A DNA stretch of 64,000 nucleotides, from the NCBI GenBank assembly GCA_036558745.1, contig DATBEZ010000027.1:1-64000 (forward strand), written 5' to 3'. Positions within the stretch are counted from its first letter, which is position 1; every line of letters begins with the position of its first letter. The DNA comes from JAMXLJ01 sp036558745 (lineage in GTDB: Bacteria > Actinomycetota > Acidimicrobiia > IMCC26256 > JAMXLJ01). This document shows positions 1-10,073 of the stretch, piece after piece. The position numbers and the translations under genes are program-made. The notes beneath the pieces are model-generated. The model saw only the letters and a list, made by a program, of their open reading frames with translations. It had not been told where the DNA came from and searched no databases.

Positions 1-1795
<1,795 letters not shown>

Positions 1796-1799
<4 letters not shown>

Positions 1800-2257
1800 G
1801 AAGCGTTCCTGGTGGGCGGTGCCTTGTTCACGTCCACGCTCGGCGGCGTGTAGCTCGCGCCGTGCTTGATGAGGATGCGGTCCGAGTCGAACACGAGGCC
1901 GCGGCCCCACCGTCCCTCGCACACGACCGGCGCGCCGGCCTTGAACAGCTCGGGCGGGTCACCTGTGTGAGCGATCTCGACCGTCTGCTTGCCGTCGGTG
2001 ATCTCGAAGTCGACGCCGTCGTTGGTCTCGTGGATCGTGCCCGGCTCCACCGCGCCCGCGATGCGGAAGCGATGGTCACCGGTGGAGTTGCGTGCCTTCA
2101 CCGCCTCCGAGACGGTGCGGAAGTACACGAGGTTGTGCGACAGGCCGCCGATGAGCAACGCCGCGATCGCGCCGACGCACAGCACCGCGGCGATCCAGTA
2201 GCGCAGCTTGCGGGGACGGCGCGGCGTGGGCCGCGGCTCCGTGGTCGTGACGGTCAT
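1796..2257 (-). CDS. ccmE: CcmE, heme chaperone
   Basis: CcmE is a membrane-anchored chaperone that binds heme covalently and carries it from CcmC to CcmF. The 153-aa product has a basic N-terminus, one transmembrane helix (about residues 20-40) and an OB-fold domain. The heme-binding motif is the classic HxxxY form: H132 and Y136 in KHGASYTPP. This differs from the cysteine variant known in some archaea and sulfate reducers. I chose the ATG at 2257 because it overlaps the ccmD stop as ATGA and gives the normal length; a longer upstream frame would only duplicate ccmD in another register. Confidence 0.95.
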
Positions 2258-2385
2258 CGGCGCGGATCGTCGGACGGCAACGAGCGGCGGGCCCGGCGGG
2301 TGCGCTGGGCGACGCGCAGCGCGTAGAGCCCGAGCGCCGCCCCGGTGATCGACCACGCCGCGACCACGTACCCGACGTCGGTCAT
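2254..2385 (-). CDS. ccmD: CcmD-like small membrane protein
   Basis: This 43-aa protein has one transmembrane helix (about residues 5-24) followed by a strongly basic tail (QRTRRARRSL). CcmD proteins are poorly conserved, but they share this size and topology and always sit between ccmC and ccmE. They help release holo-CcmE from the CcmABC transporter. The ATG overlaps the ccmC stop and the stop overlaps the ccmE start, both as ATGA, so translation is probably coupled. Identification rests on size, topology and gene order rather than sequence. Confidence 0.85.
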   Translation of the reverse strand: MTDVGYVVAAWSITGAALGLYALRVAQRTRRARRSLPSDDPRR

Positions 2386-3188
2386 GGCGTCGCTCCGACG
2401 GTCGGCTCGGCCGGCGTCGGCGCAGTCGCGTCGGCGACGCGCTCGGCGATCGCGGTCTCGAGCTCGCGCTCCTCCTGGCCCTCCTCGAGCGCCGCGAGGC
2501 GGTAACGCTTGTCGAGCAGGTACACGTAGAGGATCGTGAACGCGAGGACCCCGAGCCACAGCGTGAAGGCCATGACCCCGTGGATCTCGGGGTTGAGCTG
2601 CGGGTTGAACACGGTCGCCTGCTGGTGCAACGTCCGCCACCAGTTCACCGAGAGGTGCACGATCGGCACGTCGACGAACGCGATCAGCGCCGCGATCGCG
2701 CACCGCTTCCCGCGCGTCTCCGGGCTCGCGGGGATGCGCCGCAGCGACAGGTAGCCGAGGTACAGGAAGAAGAGCACCGCGGTCGTGGTGAGCCGCGCGT
2801 CCCACGCCCACCAGACACCCCACACCGGACGGCCCCACAGCGAGCCGAGCACGAGCGTCAGCCCGGTGAAGAGGACGCCCAGCTCCGCCGACGAGCCCGC
2901 GATGAGGTCCCAGACCGTCGAGCGCGTGCGCGGCCAGAGGTAGAGGATCGACGCGACCGCGGTCACGCCGAACGCGAGGTACGCGAGCCAGGCCGCGGGA
3001 ACGTGGACGTACATGATCCGCTGCGCGTCGCCCTGCACGGCGTCGGGGGGCGCGCCCCACAGCCCGAACAGCGCGAGCAGCACCAGCGACGCGAGCGACG
3101 CCCAGCCGAGGGCGACGGAGACGGGTGCAGGCAGCAGCCGCCCCTGACTCGACCCGCCGCGCCCGGTCACCTCCGGTGACGTCGTCAT
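2382..3188 (-). CDS. ccmC: CcmC, heme exporter/handling membrane protein
   Basis: CcmC presents heme to CcmE on the outer membrane face. The 268-aa product has six predicted helices and the WWD motif at about residues 123-136 (WGVWWAWDARLTTT). Histidines at 62 (YVHVPAAW) and 178 (VHLSVNWW) match the two conserved heme-ligand positions of the family. The C-terminal 30 residues are charged and extend beyond the conserved core. The chosen ATG at 3188 overlaps the ccmB stop as ATGA; the frame is open further upstream but there it only shadows ccmB and ccmA. Confidence 0.95.
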   Translation of the reverse strand: MTTSPEVTGRGGSSQGRLLPAPVSVALGWASLASLVLLALFGLWGAPPDAVQGDAQRIMYVHVPAAWLAYLAFGVTAVASILYLWPRTRSTVWDLIAGSSAELGVLFTGLTLVLGSLWGRPVWGVWWAWDARLTTTAVLFFLYLGYLSLRRIPASPETRGKRCAIAALIAFVDVPIVHLSVNWWRTLHQQATVFNPQLNPEIHGVMAFTLWLGVLAFTILYVYLLDKRYRLAALEEGQEERELETAIAERVADATAPTPAEPTVGATP

Positions 3189-3865
3189 GCCTCCTCCAGC
3201 AGCGGCCCGAAGGCCAGGAACCCCAACGTCGTGTAGATCACCGCGAACAACGCCAACAGCTCCACCCACGGCCAGGCCTCCCCCGCCGAGCCGTTGAGGC
3301 CGAGGCCGGCCTCGAACGCCCGGGTCGCTCCGAGCATCACCGGCGCCAGCACCGGCAGGAGCAGGAGCGGGAGGAGCGTCTCGCGCACGCGGAGCCCGGC
3401 CGCGAGCACGCCGTAGAGGGTACCGGCGGCGGCCAGCCCGAGGGTCGCGGCCACCGCGGCCGGAACGAGCACCTCGGCGGCCTTCGGCGTGAGGTCGTAG
3501 AACAGCACGACCCCGAGCCCGAGGACGACCTCGAGCGCGAGCAGCTGGAGCGCGACCGCCAGCGCCTTGCCGAGGAACATCGCGCCCGCGTCGAGCCCGG
3601 AGAGGCGCAGGCCGTCGCGTGCCGAGTTGGCCTGCTCGATGGAGAACGCGCGCGACACCGCGAGCAGCGCGGCGAGGAGCACCGCGACCCAGAACAGGCC
3701 CGGCGCAACCTTCGGCAGCAGCCCACGGTCGGGGTCGAGCGCGAACGCGAACAGGATCAGCACGATGAGCCCGAACGGCAGCACCTGGGCGAGCGTCACC
3801 CGCGAGCGCGCCTCGATGCGCAGGTCCTTGGCCGTGACCAGCCACAGCTCCGAGAGCAGCGTCAC
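3185..3865 (-). CDS. ccmB: CcmB, ABC transporter permease of cytochrome c maturation
   Basis: CcmB is the membrane partner of the CcmA ATPase; together they drive release of holo-CcmE. The 226-aa length is typical, with about six hydrophobic helices. The N-terminal region contains the conserved sequence KDLRIEARSR followed by a first helix, and the family signature SIEQANSARDGLRLS is present near residue 75. It starts at GTG 3865, overlapping the ccmA stop (GTGA), and ends overlapping ccmC. Confidence 0.95.
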   Translation of the reverse strand: MTLLSELWLVTAKDLRIEARSRVTLAQVLPFGLIVLILFAFALDPDRGLLPKVAPGLFWVAVLLAALLAVSRAFSIEQANSARDGLRLSGLDAGAMFLGKALAVALQLLALEVVLGLGVVLFYDLTPKAAEVLVPAAVAATLGLAAAGTLYGVLAAGLRVRETLLPLLLLPVLAPVMLGATRAFEAGLGLNGSAGEAWPWVELLALFAVIYTTLGFLAFGPLLEEA

Positions 3866-4566
3866 GGCAGCGCCTCCACCGTGACCGCCGGCGCCGGGGC
3901 CACGCCTGCGTCGACCGCCGCCGCGGCCAGACCCGTGACCTGCCCGGCGACGACCGCGACCTCCCGGCGCGCGAGCGCACGAGCCCGGTCGAGCTCGTGC
4001 GACGCGACGAGCACGGTGCGTCCCTCCGACGGCGCGGCCCGGAGCACCCCGTCGAGCACCTCACGGCCCTCGGCGTCGAGCCCGGCGTGGGGCTCGTCGA
4101 GGAGCAGCAGCCGTGGCTCGCGCGCCAGTGCCACGGCGAGCGCGAGACGTCGCCGCTGACCGGCGGACAGGCGCGCGTGGGTCACGTCACGCTGCCGCTC
4201 GAGCCCGAGACGGACCATCGCGCCTTCCGACGCGCCCCCGTCGCGTCCCGCGGCCCGCGCCGCGAAGCGCAGGTTCTCGGCGACGGTGAGGTCGTCGTAG
4301 CAGAACGTGTCGTGACCGACGAGCGAGAGCTCGCGTCGATGGCTGCGGCGGTCGACGGTCAGGTCGTGGCCGAGCACCTCGGCCGTCCCCGCGTGCACGG
4401 GCAGCAGCCCCGCGAGGACCCGCAGGAGCGTGGTCTTGCCCGCGCCGTTGGGCCCCGACAGCAGGACGATCTCGCCCTCGCCCACGTCGAGGTCGACCCC
4501 GGCCAGCGCGGGGAAGCGCCCGAGGAGGCACACGGCGGAACGCAGACGGACCACGAGGGGCAACAC
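3862..4566 (-). CDS. ccmA: CcmA, ABC ATPase of cytochrome c maturation
   Basis: CcmA is the ATPase that energises the CcmABCD complex. Counting from GTG 4566, Walker A is at residues 38-46 (GPNGAGKTT), the ABC signature at 133-137 (LSAGQ), Walker B at 153-158 (LLLLDE) and the switch histidine at 190. The start is uncertain. A GGAGG (4570-4574) lies 3 nt before GTG 4566, 6 nt before TTG 4563 and 15 nt before GTG 4554, so either of the first two is likely; all give about 230 residues, which is normal. It is the first gene of the operon, divergent from the sortase gene. Confidence 0.92.
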   Translation of the reverse strand: MLPLVVRLRSAVCLLGRFPALAGVDLDVGEGEIVLLSGPNGAGKTTLLRVLAGLLPVHAGTAEVLGHDLTVDRRSHRRELSLVGHDTFCYDDLTVAENLRFAARAAGRDGGASEGAMVRLGLERQRDVTHARLSAGQRRRLALAVALAREPRLLLLDEPHAGLDAEGREVLDGVLRAAPSEGRTVLVASHELDRARALARREVAVVAGQVTGLAAAAVDAGVAPAPAVTVEALP

Positions 4567-4669
4567 ACGCCTCCGGAGATCGCAACCATGGTACGAATCG
4601 GGAACCGACCCGGGCGAACTCTGCCCATATGCCGCGTCCGGCGCCACGGGGTTGCGTAATCTCCCGGCC

Positions 4670-5560
4670 GTGCGCCGGGTCGTTGCGGCGACGGGGCGCG
4701 TCCTCGTCGCGGTCGGCATCCTCATCCTGCTCCTCGTCGCGTACCAGCTGTGGGGTACGGGGATCTACGAAGCGCGCCAGCAGTCCAAGCTCAAGAGCGA
4801 GTTCGCCCGGACGCTGCGCCACGAGGCGACGACGACCACGACCGCAGCGACCGTCCCGTCGGCGCCGTCGACCACCACGACGACCCTGCCCCCGCCGAGC
4901 GGCGGCGCGATCGCGATCATCCGCATTCCGAAGATCGGGGTGAACTCTGCGGTGGTCCAGGGGATCGAGCGCCCCGACCTGCGCAAGGGACCGGGTCACT
5001 ACCCGCTGACGCCCATGCCCGGACAGCTCGGGAACGCGGCCATCGCCGGGCACCGCACGACGTACGGCGCGCCGTTCTACCGCCTCGACGAGCTGGCGAA
5101 GGGTGACGACATCTCGATCCGCACCGCCGCGGGCACGTACCACTACTCGGTCACGGGGCAGCTGATCGTCCCGCCGAGCGACGTGTCGGTGCTCGACCCG
5201 ACGCCGGACGCGACGCTCACGCTCACGACGTGCAACCCCCGGTACTCGGCCCGCCAACGCCTCGTCGTGCACGCGACGCTCGTGCCCGACAAGAGTCCCC
5301 CGCCCGCACCCGCGCCACCGCCCCAGACCGTGCAGCGCGCCGCGGCCCGTCTGAGCAGCGCGGGCCTTTCGGGCGAGGGCGAGTCGAAGTCGACGACGCT
5401 GTGGTGGGGGCTCGCGGCGGCCGTCGTCGGCGGGCTGTGGTGGCTCGTGTTCCACCGTCACCCGCGGTGGACGACCTGGCTCATCGGCATCCTGCCGTTC
5501 CTGTTCGTGCTGTTCTTCTTCTACTCGCACCTCGACCGGCTGTTGCCCGCGAACTACTAG
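4670..5560 (+). CDS. Class E sortase
   Basis: Class E sortases are membrane-bound cysteine transpeptidases that anchor LAXTG-type proteins to the cell wall. From GTG 4670 the product is 296 aa. It has an N-terminal transmembrane helix (about 10-28), a Thr/Pro-rich linker (about 63-87) and a catalytic domain with His128 (AGHRTTYG), Cys188 (LTTCNPRY) and Arg197 (ARQRLVV). Two further hydrophobic helices follow after about residue 235; these are not part of the standard core. No sorting-signal substrate or pilin is adjacent. There is no clear ribosome binding site before the GTG, so it may be leaderless. Its stop overlaps the convergent crotonase stop by 4 nt (CTAG). Confidence 0.88.
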   Translation: MRRVVAATGRVLVAVGILILLLVAYQLWGTGIYEARQQSKLKSEFARTLRHEATTTTTAATVPSAPSTTTTTLPPPSGGAIAIIRIPKIGVNSAVVQGIERPDLRKGPGHYPLTPMPGQLGNAAIAGHRTTYGAPFYRLDELAKGDDISIRTAAGTYHYSVTGQLIVPPSDVSVLDPTPDATLTLTTCNPRYSARQRLVVHATLVPDKSPPPAPAPPPQTVQRAAARLSSAGLSGEGESKSTTLWWGLAAAVVGGLWWLVFHRHPRWTTWLIGILPFLFVLFFFYSHLDRLLPANY

Positions 5561-6345
5561 CGGCCCTCGAAACGCGCGGCGCGCTTCTCCGCGAACGCGG
5601 CCAGGCCCTCCTGCAGATCGGCGCTCGCGAACGCGCGCGCCTCGAGCGCGGCGATCTCGGCACGCGACGCGTCGTCGAGCAGCTGCCGGCGGGCGACGAG
5701 GTTGAGCGCGCGCTTGTGGCCCTGGATGGTCAGCGGCGCGAGGCCGGCGAGCTCGGTCGCCAGCGCGACGCCCGCCGCCCGCGCGTCGTCGACCACCTGG
5801 TGCACGAGCCCGAGTCGCAAGGCCTCGACGGCGTCGACGGAGCGTCCCGTGAAGAGCAGGTCGCGCGCGGTGGCCTGCCCCACGAGGAGCGCGAGGCGCG
5901 TGATGTTGGTCGCGCTGAGCAGCACGCCGAGCTTCGACGCCGGGATGCCGAGCTGCGCGCCCGGCTGCACGACGCGCAGGTCGCACGCGACCGCGAGCTG
6001 AAGGCCCGCGCCGAGCGCGTGCCCGTTGATCGCCGCGATCACCGGCGCCGGATGGTCGACGATCGCGTCGAGCAGGAGCTCGAACGCGGGCCGGAACGAG
6101 TCGGTCCCGGCTCCGTCGTCGGTCGCGACGTCGTCGAAGCGACGGGCGAGGTCGGCGCCCGCGCAGAACGCCTTGCCCTCGCCGGTCACGACGACCGCGC
6201 GCAGGTCCTGCGACCCGGGTCCCGTGAGGTGCGCGCGCAGCTCGTCGGCGAGCTCGGCGTTGAGCGCGTTGCGGCGGTCGGGCCGGTCGATGGTCGCGAC
6301 GCCGACGTGCTCGCCGACGTCGAAGCGGACCGTTCCGTCGGGCAC
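5557..6345 (-). CDS. Crotonase-fold protein (enoyl-CoA hydratase/isomerase family)
   Basis: This 262-aa crotonase-family protein has the oxyanion-hole motifs GKAFCAGADL and NGHALGAGLQLAVACD. Both glutamates used for water addition in classical enoyl-CoA hydratase are replaced: Gln in GLQLAVACD, and Ala in GIPASKLG where PE is usual. Simple hydratase chemistry is therefore doubtful; an isomerase, hydrolase or other crotonase reaction is possible. It starts at GTG 6345, 3 nt after the biotin carrier stop, and is probably the last gene of the acyl-CoA carboxylase operon. The substrate is unknown. Confidence 0.85.
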   Translation of the reverse strand: MPDGTVRFDVGEHVGVATIDRPDRRNALNAELADELRAHLTGPGSQDLRAVVVTGEGKAFCAGADLARRFDDVATDDGAGTDSFRPAFELLLDAIVDHPAPVIAAINGHALGAGLQLAVACDLRVVQPGAQLGIPASKLGVLLSATNITRLALLVGQATARDLLFTGRSVDAVEALRLGLVHQVVDDARAAGVALATELAGLAPLTIQGHKRALNLVARRQLLDDASRAEIAALEARAFASADLQEGLAAFAEKRAARFEGR

Positions 6346-6348
6346 GCG

Positions 6349-6567
6349 TCAGCTCTCGTCGATGATGGCGATGAGGTCGCCCTCCTGGACGACGTCCTCG
6401 GGCTGCACGTGCAGCTCGCGCACGACGCCGGGAATCTCGGTCACCACCGGGATCTCCATCTTCATCGACTCGAGGATCACGATCTCGTCGCCCTCGGCCA
6501 CCATCTGGCCCTCTTCGGCGACGACCTGCCACACGTTCGCCGTGATCTCGGCCCTGAGCTCTGCCAT
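6349..6567 (-). CDS. Biotin/lipoyl attachment carrier protein (small BCCP)
   Basis: The 72-aa protein consists of a single biotinyl domain with the biotinylation motif ESMKMEIP, lysine 36 being the acceptor. It has no Pro/Ala-rich linker or partner-binding region, so it resembles the free-standing small biotin carriers of some actinobacterial acyl-CoA carboxylases. It lies between the carboxyltransferase gene (125 nt upstream) and a crotonase gene (3 nt downstream). A biotin carboxylase would be needed to load the biotin and is not encoded in the window. Confidence 0.92.
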   Translation of the reverse strand: MAELRAEITANVWQVVAEEGQMVAEGDEIVILESMKMEIPVVTEIPGVVRELHVQPEDVVQEGDLIAIIDES

Positions 6568-6627
6568 GTCTTCTCGCTCGCTCCCTCGCTGCAGGGCTTC
6601 GGCGTGACCTGCCGCCGCCCGCGTCGT

Positions 6628-6645
6628 TCGCTCGCTGGCGAGCGA
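6628..6645 (-). repeat. Short perfect hairpin between carboxylase subunit genes
   Basis: Arms TCGCTCGC and GCGAGCGA are complementary, realistically a 7-bp stem with a 4-nt loop. It lies in the 125-nt spacer between the carboxyltransferase and biotin carrier genes. There is no T-tract. It may attenuate transcription or stabilise mRNA between the two subunits, or may just be low-complexity GC-rich sequence. Confidence 0.35.
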
Positions 6646-6692
6646 CCTCCGCTCCTCCGTCGCTCCGGTCGCCGCACGCTATCCGGGCGGGA

Positions 6693-8288
6693 TCACACAG
6701 GTAGGACCCCATGCTTGCGCCAGGGGCGCTCGACGTGCTTGTCGCGCGCGACGCGCACGCCGCGGGCGACCGCGGCGCGGGTGTCGGCCGGATCGATCAC
6801 GTCGTCGACCTTCGCGTGGCCGGCGGCCACGTACGGATCGATGTTCTGCCGGATCTCCTCCGCGAGCTCGAGCCGCCTCTCCGCGCGCTCCTGCTCGGGC
6901 ACCGCCTCGAGGGTTCGCCGGTGGATGATCGCGACGGCGCCGTCGGGGCCCATCACCGCGATCTCCGCGGTCGGCCACGTCACGATGTAGTCGGCCTCGT
7001 ACGCGAGGCCGTTCATCACGAAGTAGCCGGCGCCGTAGCTCTTGCGCAGGACGACGCTGATCTTCGGCACCGTCGCCTCCGACACCGCGAACAGCATCTT
7101 GGCGCCGTGGCGGATGATGCCCTGCTTCTCGACCGCGGACCCGACGACGAAGCCGGGCACGTCGTGCAGGAAGACGAGCGGGATGTCGAAGGCGTCGCAC
7201 AGCCAGACGAAGCGCGCGACCTTGTCGGCCGCGTTCACGTCGAGCGCGCCGCCCAGCACCATGGGCTGGTTCCCCACGACGCCCACTGCGTGCCCGTCGA
7301 CGTGCGCGAGCCCGGTCACGACGTTCTTGGCCCACTCCGGCTTCATCCACAGAACGTCACCGTCGTCGACGACGGCAGTGACGACCTTGCGCATGTCGTA
7401 CGCGCGGCGGGGCGCGGTCGGCACGATCGCGTAGAGCTCCTCCACCCTGCGGTCGGGCGGATCGTCGGTCGGCCGGACCGGTGGGCGCTCCGCGTTGTTC
7501 GACGGGAAGAACGACAGGTAGCGGCGGACCACCCCGAGGCACTCGTCGTCGTCGGCGACCTCGAGGTCGGCGACGCCCGAGACCTTGGTGTGTACGGCGG
7601 AGCCACCCATCTCCTCCTCGGAGACGTCCTCTCCCACCGCGGCCTTGACCAGGTGACGGCCGCCGAGCGCCATCGACGAGGTGCCCTTCACCATGGGGAC
7701 GAAGTCGGCGAGTGCGGGGATGTACGCGGTGCCGGCTGCGCAGTGACCGAGCATCGCCGCGACCATCGGCACGACGCCGCTCATCGCGACCTGCTCCCGA
7801 AAGAGCGCGCCCATGCCGGCGAACGTCGAGCCGCTCTGCGACGAGATGCGGGCGCCGGCCGAGTCGAGGAGCCACACCATCGGGATGCGCTGACGCAGCG
7901 CGAGCTCGCGCAGCCGCGTCACCTTCTCCTCGCCCACCGCGCCCATCGAGCCCGCCATCACGGTGAAGTCGTAGGCCGCGATCGCGACCTGACGGCCGTC
8001 GAGCTCGCCGATGCCGGTGACGCAGCCGTCGGCCGCGAGGTACCGCCCCCCCATCCCGGGGTCCATGTGGTCGGCGAGCATCCCGTACTCAACGAACGTG
8101 CCCGGGTCGACGAGCTTCTCGAGGCGCTCGCGCACCGTGAGCTTGCCGAGCGAGTGCTGGCGCTCGACGAGCTCCGGGCCTCCCATGCCGAGCGCGCGCT
8201 CGCGCCGCTCCGCGAGCGAGTCGACGAGTGGTCCCCATGCGTGCACGTCCCCGCCCTCGTGCGACACGGGTCGGTGCTCCTCGCTCAT
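6693..8288 (-). CDS. Acyl-CoA carboxylase, carboxyltransferase (beta) subunit
   Basis: This 531-aa carboxyltransferase of the propionyl/methylcrotonyl-CoA carboxylase type moves CO2 from carboxybiotin to an acyl-CoA. Both crotonase-like halves are visible. The N-terminal half has the acyl-CoA oxyanion region (LLDSAGARISSQSG) and the C-terminal half has the biotin-side region (VPGFVVGSAVEKQGIIRHGAK, shown here only in part by its VPGF and GIIRHGAK ends). Substrate cannot be assigned. I chose the ATG at 8288 because it overlaps the upstream crotonase stop as ATGA. The neighbouring biotin carrier supports the role; no biotin carboxylase gene is nearby. Confidence 0.92.
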   Translation of the reverse strand: MSEEHRPVSHEGGDVHAWGPLVDSLAERRERALGMGGPELVERQHSLGKLTVRERLEKLVDPGTFVEYGMLADHMDPGMGGRYLAADGCVTGIGELDGRQVAIAAYDFTVMAGSMGAVGEEKVTRLRELALRQRIPMVWLLDSAGARISSQSGSTFAGMGALFREQVAMSGVVPMVAAMLGHCAAGTAYIPALADFVPMVKGTSSMALGGRHLVKAAVGEDVSEEEMGGSAVHTKVSGVADLEVADDDECLGVVRRYLSFFPSNNAERPPVRPTDDPPDRRVEELYAIVPTAPRRAYDMRKVVTAVVDDGDVLWMKPEWAKNVVTGLAHVDGHAVGVVGNQPMVLGGALDVNAADKVARFVWLCDAFDIPLVFLHDVPGFVVGSAVEKQGIIRHGAKMLFAVSEATVPKISVVLRKSYGAGYFVMNGLAYEADYIVTWPTAEIAVMGPDGAVAIIHRRTLEAVPEQERAERRLELAEEIRQNIDPYVAAGHAKVDDVIDPADTRAAVARGVRVARDKHVERPWRKHGVLPV

Positions 8289-9073
8289 CGTCCCGTCCAC
8301 TTCGGCGCGCGCTTCTCCGCGAACGCGGCGACGCCCTCAGCGGCGTCCTCGCTGTGGCTGGTGATCGTGAGCATCGACTGGAGGTACGCGAGGGCGTCGC
8401 CCGACGTCATGTCGAGCACGCGGTAGAACGAGTCGCGACCCCAACGCATGATGAGCGGCGACTTCGCCGCGAGCGTCGACGCGAGCTCGTCGACGGTCGC
8501 GTCGAGCTCGGGGACGGGAACGACGCGGTTGACGAAGCCGAGGCGCGCGCCCTCCTCGGCGTCGACGCGGCGCCCCGTCATCATGAGCTCGAGCGCCTGC
8601 TTGGGCGACAGCGCGCGCAGCAGCGGGACGCTGATCATGTACGGCCAGAGCCCGACGTCGATCTCGGGCGTACCGAACACCGCGTCGTCGGACGCGACGA
8701 CGAGGTCACACGCGAGCGCGAGCCCGAAGCCGCCGGCGAGCGCGTAGCCGCGCACGCGGGCGATCGTGGGCTTGCCGAGCTCCCAGAGCTCGCGGAACAG
8801 CTCGGGCAGCAGGCCGCGCGCGTCGTGCGCCTCGCTCGCGGACGCGTCCGCGATGCCGCCGAGGTCTGCGCCGGCGCAGAACGCGCGATCACCCGCGCCC
8901 GTGAGCACCACCACCCGCACGCCTGGATCGGAGCGCGCGTGCGCGAACGCGTCACGCAGCGAGCGCATGACCGCGAACGACATCGCGTTCCGGCGCTCCG
9001 GGCGGTCGATGGTCACCCGGGCCACCGACCCGTCCCGCTCGTAGCGGACGTCCTGGAGATCCGGTTCGGGCAC
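8285..9073 (-). CDS. Enoyl-CoA hydratase/isomerase family protein
   Basis: The 262-aa crotonase-fold protein has the CoA/oxyanion motifs DRAFCAGADLGG and RGYALAGGFGLALACD. One catalytic glutamate is retained (FGTPEIDVG); the other position is Gly instead of Glu (GFGLALACD). Proteins with this pattern often act as isomerases or in branched-chain acyl-CoA breakdown. It is the first gene of the minus-strand operon and starts at GTG 9073. Its stop overlaps the carboxyltransferase start. The 55-nt gap upstream separates it from a divergent DUF5317 gene and should hold both promoters. Confidence 0.88.
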   Translation of the reverse strand: MPEPDLQDVRYERDGSVARVTIDRPERRNAMSFAVMRSLRDAFAHARSDPGVRVVVLTGAGDRAFCAGADLGGIADASASEAHDARGLLPELFRELWELGKPTIARVRGYALAGGFGLALACDLVVASDDAVFGTPEIDVGLWPYMISVPLLRALSPKQALELMMTGRRVDAEEGARLGFVNRVVPVPELDATVDELASTLAAKSPLIMRWGRDSFYRVLDMTSGDALAYLQSMLTITSHSEDAAEGVAAFAEKRAPKWTGR

Positions 9074-9128
9074 GGCCAGATCGTAGGTGGTCCGCGTGTC
9101 GGCGGCGGGGTGTCGCTAGCGTTTCGGT

Positions 9129-10055
9129 GTGGGCTTCATGGCCGTCGCGCTCGTGGTCGCGGTGCTGGTGGTCCTCGCCACGCACGGCAGTCTCCGCCAG
9201 CTCGCGCAGCTGCCGGTCGAGGGGTTCGGGATGCTGTTCGTCGCGCTCGGCATCCAGGCCGCGCTGAACATCGTCCACATCCCCAAGGCGCGTGTCGACG
9301 ACGTCGGCTTCGGGCTGCTGATCCTCTCGTACGCCTGCATCCTCGGCTTCTGCTTCGTCAACCTCCGCCTGCGCGGCATGGCGATCATCACGATCGGCAT
9401 CGCGCTCAACGCGATCGTGATCGCCCTCAACCAGGGCATGCCCGCGAACGGCCCGACCCGCGTCGACGCCCAGGGGCGGACGGTGTCGAGGGTCGCGACG
9501 TCGGTGAAGCACCGCCCCGAGCGTCCGGGTGATGTGCTGACCGTGCTCGACGACCGCATCGTCGTCCGGGTGCCCTTCCACGAGATCCTCTCGTTCGGCG
9601 ACCTGATCCTCGCGCTCGGCCTGATCGACGTGTGCTACTGGGGCAGCCGCCGCGACGAGCGCGAGCGCCTCAGCGTGTTCGCGCTGAGCGAGCTGCCCGC
9701 ACCGCCCCGTCCGCAGCCGTCGACGCCCGTCGCGGCCCCGGTGCCGCCGTCGACCGCGCTCGACGTGTCAGAAGCCGATACGGACGACGACGCCGAACCC
9801 GACGAGCCGTCGCCCCCCGAGATCGATCTCACCGCGGCGTTGTTCGGTGACCCGGAGGACGCGGCGTGGCACATCACGTCGAACGGGCGCGAGGTGGACG
9901 AGCCGGCACCGCCGGAGCGACCGCGCGTCGCACACCGTGACGAGCCGCGTCGCGACGCGCCACGTCGCGACGAGACCCACCACGTCGAGACGCCCGGCGG
10001 GTCGGCGCGCTCCGACGACGAGGTCGAGACCGCGCTCTGGCTCGCGACACCCTGA
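9129..10055 (+). CDS. DUF5317 membrane protein with long acidic/basic tail
   Basis: The first 165 residues match the DUF5317 family: four or so hydrophobic helices, the segment NQGMPANGPTRV, the sequence KHRPERPGDVL and a C-terminal SFGDLILALG helix. The family is found in actinobacteria and other Gram-positives and has no known function. Here a roughly 140-residue cytoplasmic tail follows: Pro-rich, then acidic (about 195-245), then with several arginine/histidine-rich DEPRRD-like units. The tail is not part of the family. It starts at GTG 9129; ATG 9138 is an alternative. DUF5317 genes are often beside HD-domain genes, as here. Confidence 0.8.
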   Translation: MGFMAVALVVAVLVVLATHGSLRQLAQLPVEGFGMLFVALGIQAALNIVHIPKARVDDVGFGLLILSYACILGFCFVNLRLRGMAIITIGIALNAIVIALNQGMPANGPTRVDAQGRTVSRVATSVKHRPERPGDVLTVLDDRIVVRVPFHEILSFGDLILALGLIDVCYWGSRRDERERLSVFALSELPAPPRPQPSTPVAAPVPPSTALDVSEADTDDDAEPDEPSPPEIDLTAALFGDPEDAAWHITSNGREVDEPAPPERPRVAHRDEPRRDAPRRDETHHVETPGGSARSDDEVETALWLATP

Positions 10056-10073
10056 GCGGACGTCGCCCGTCGC

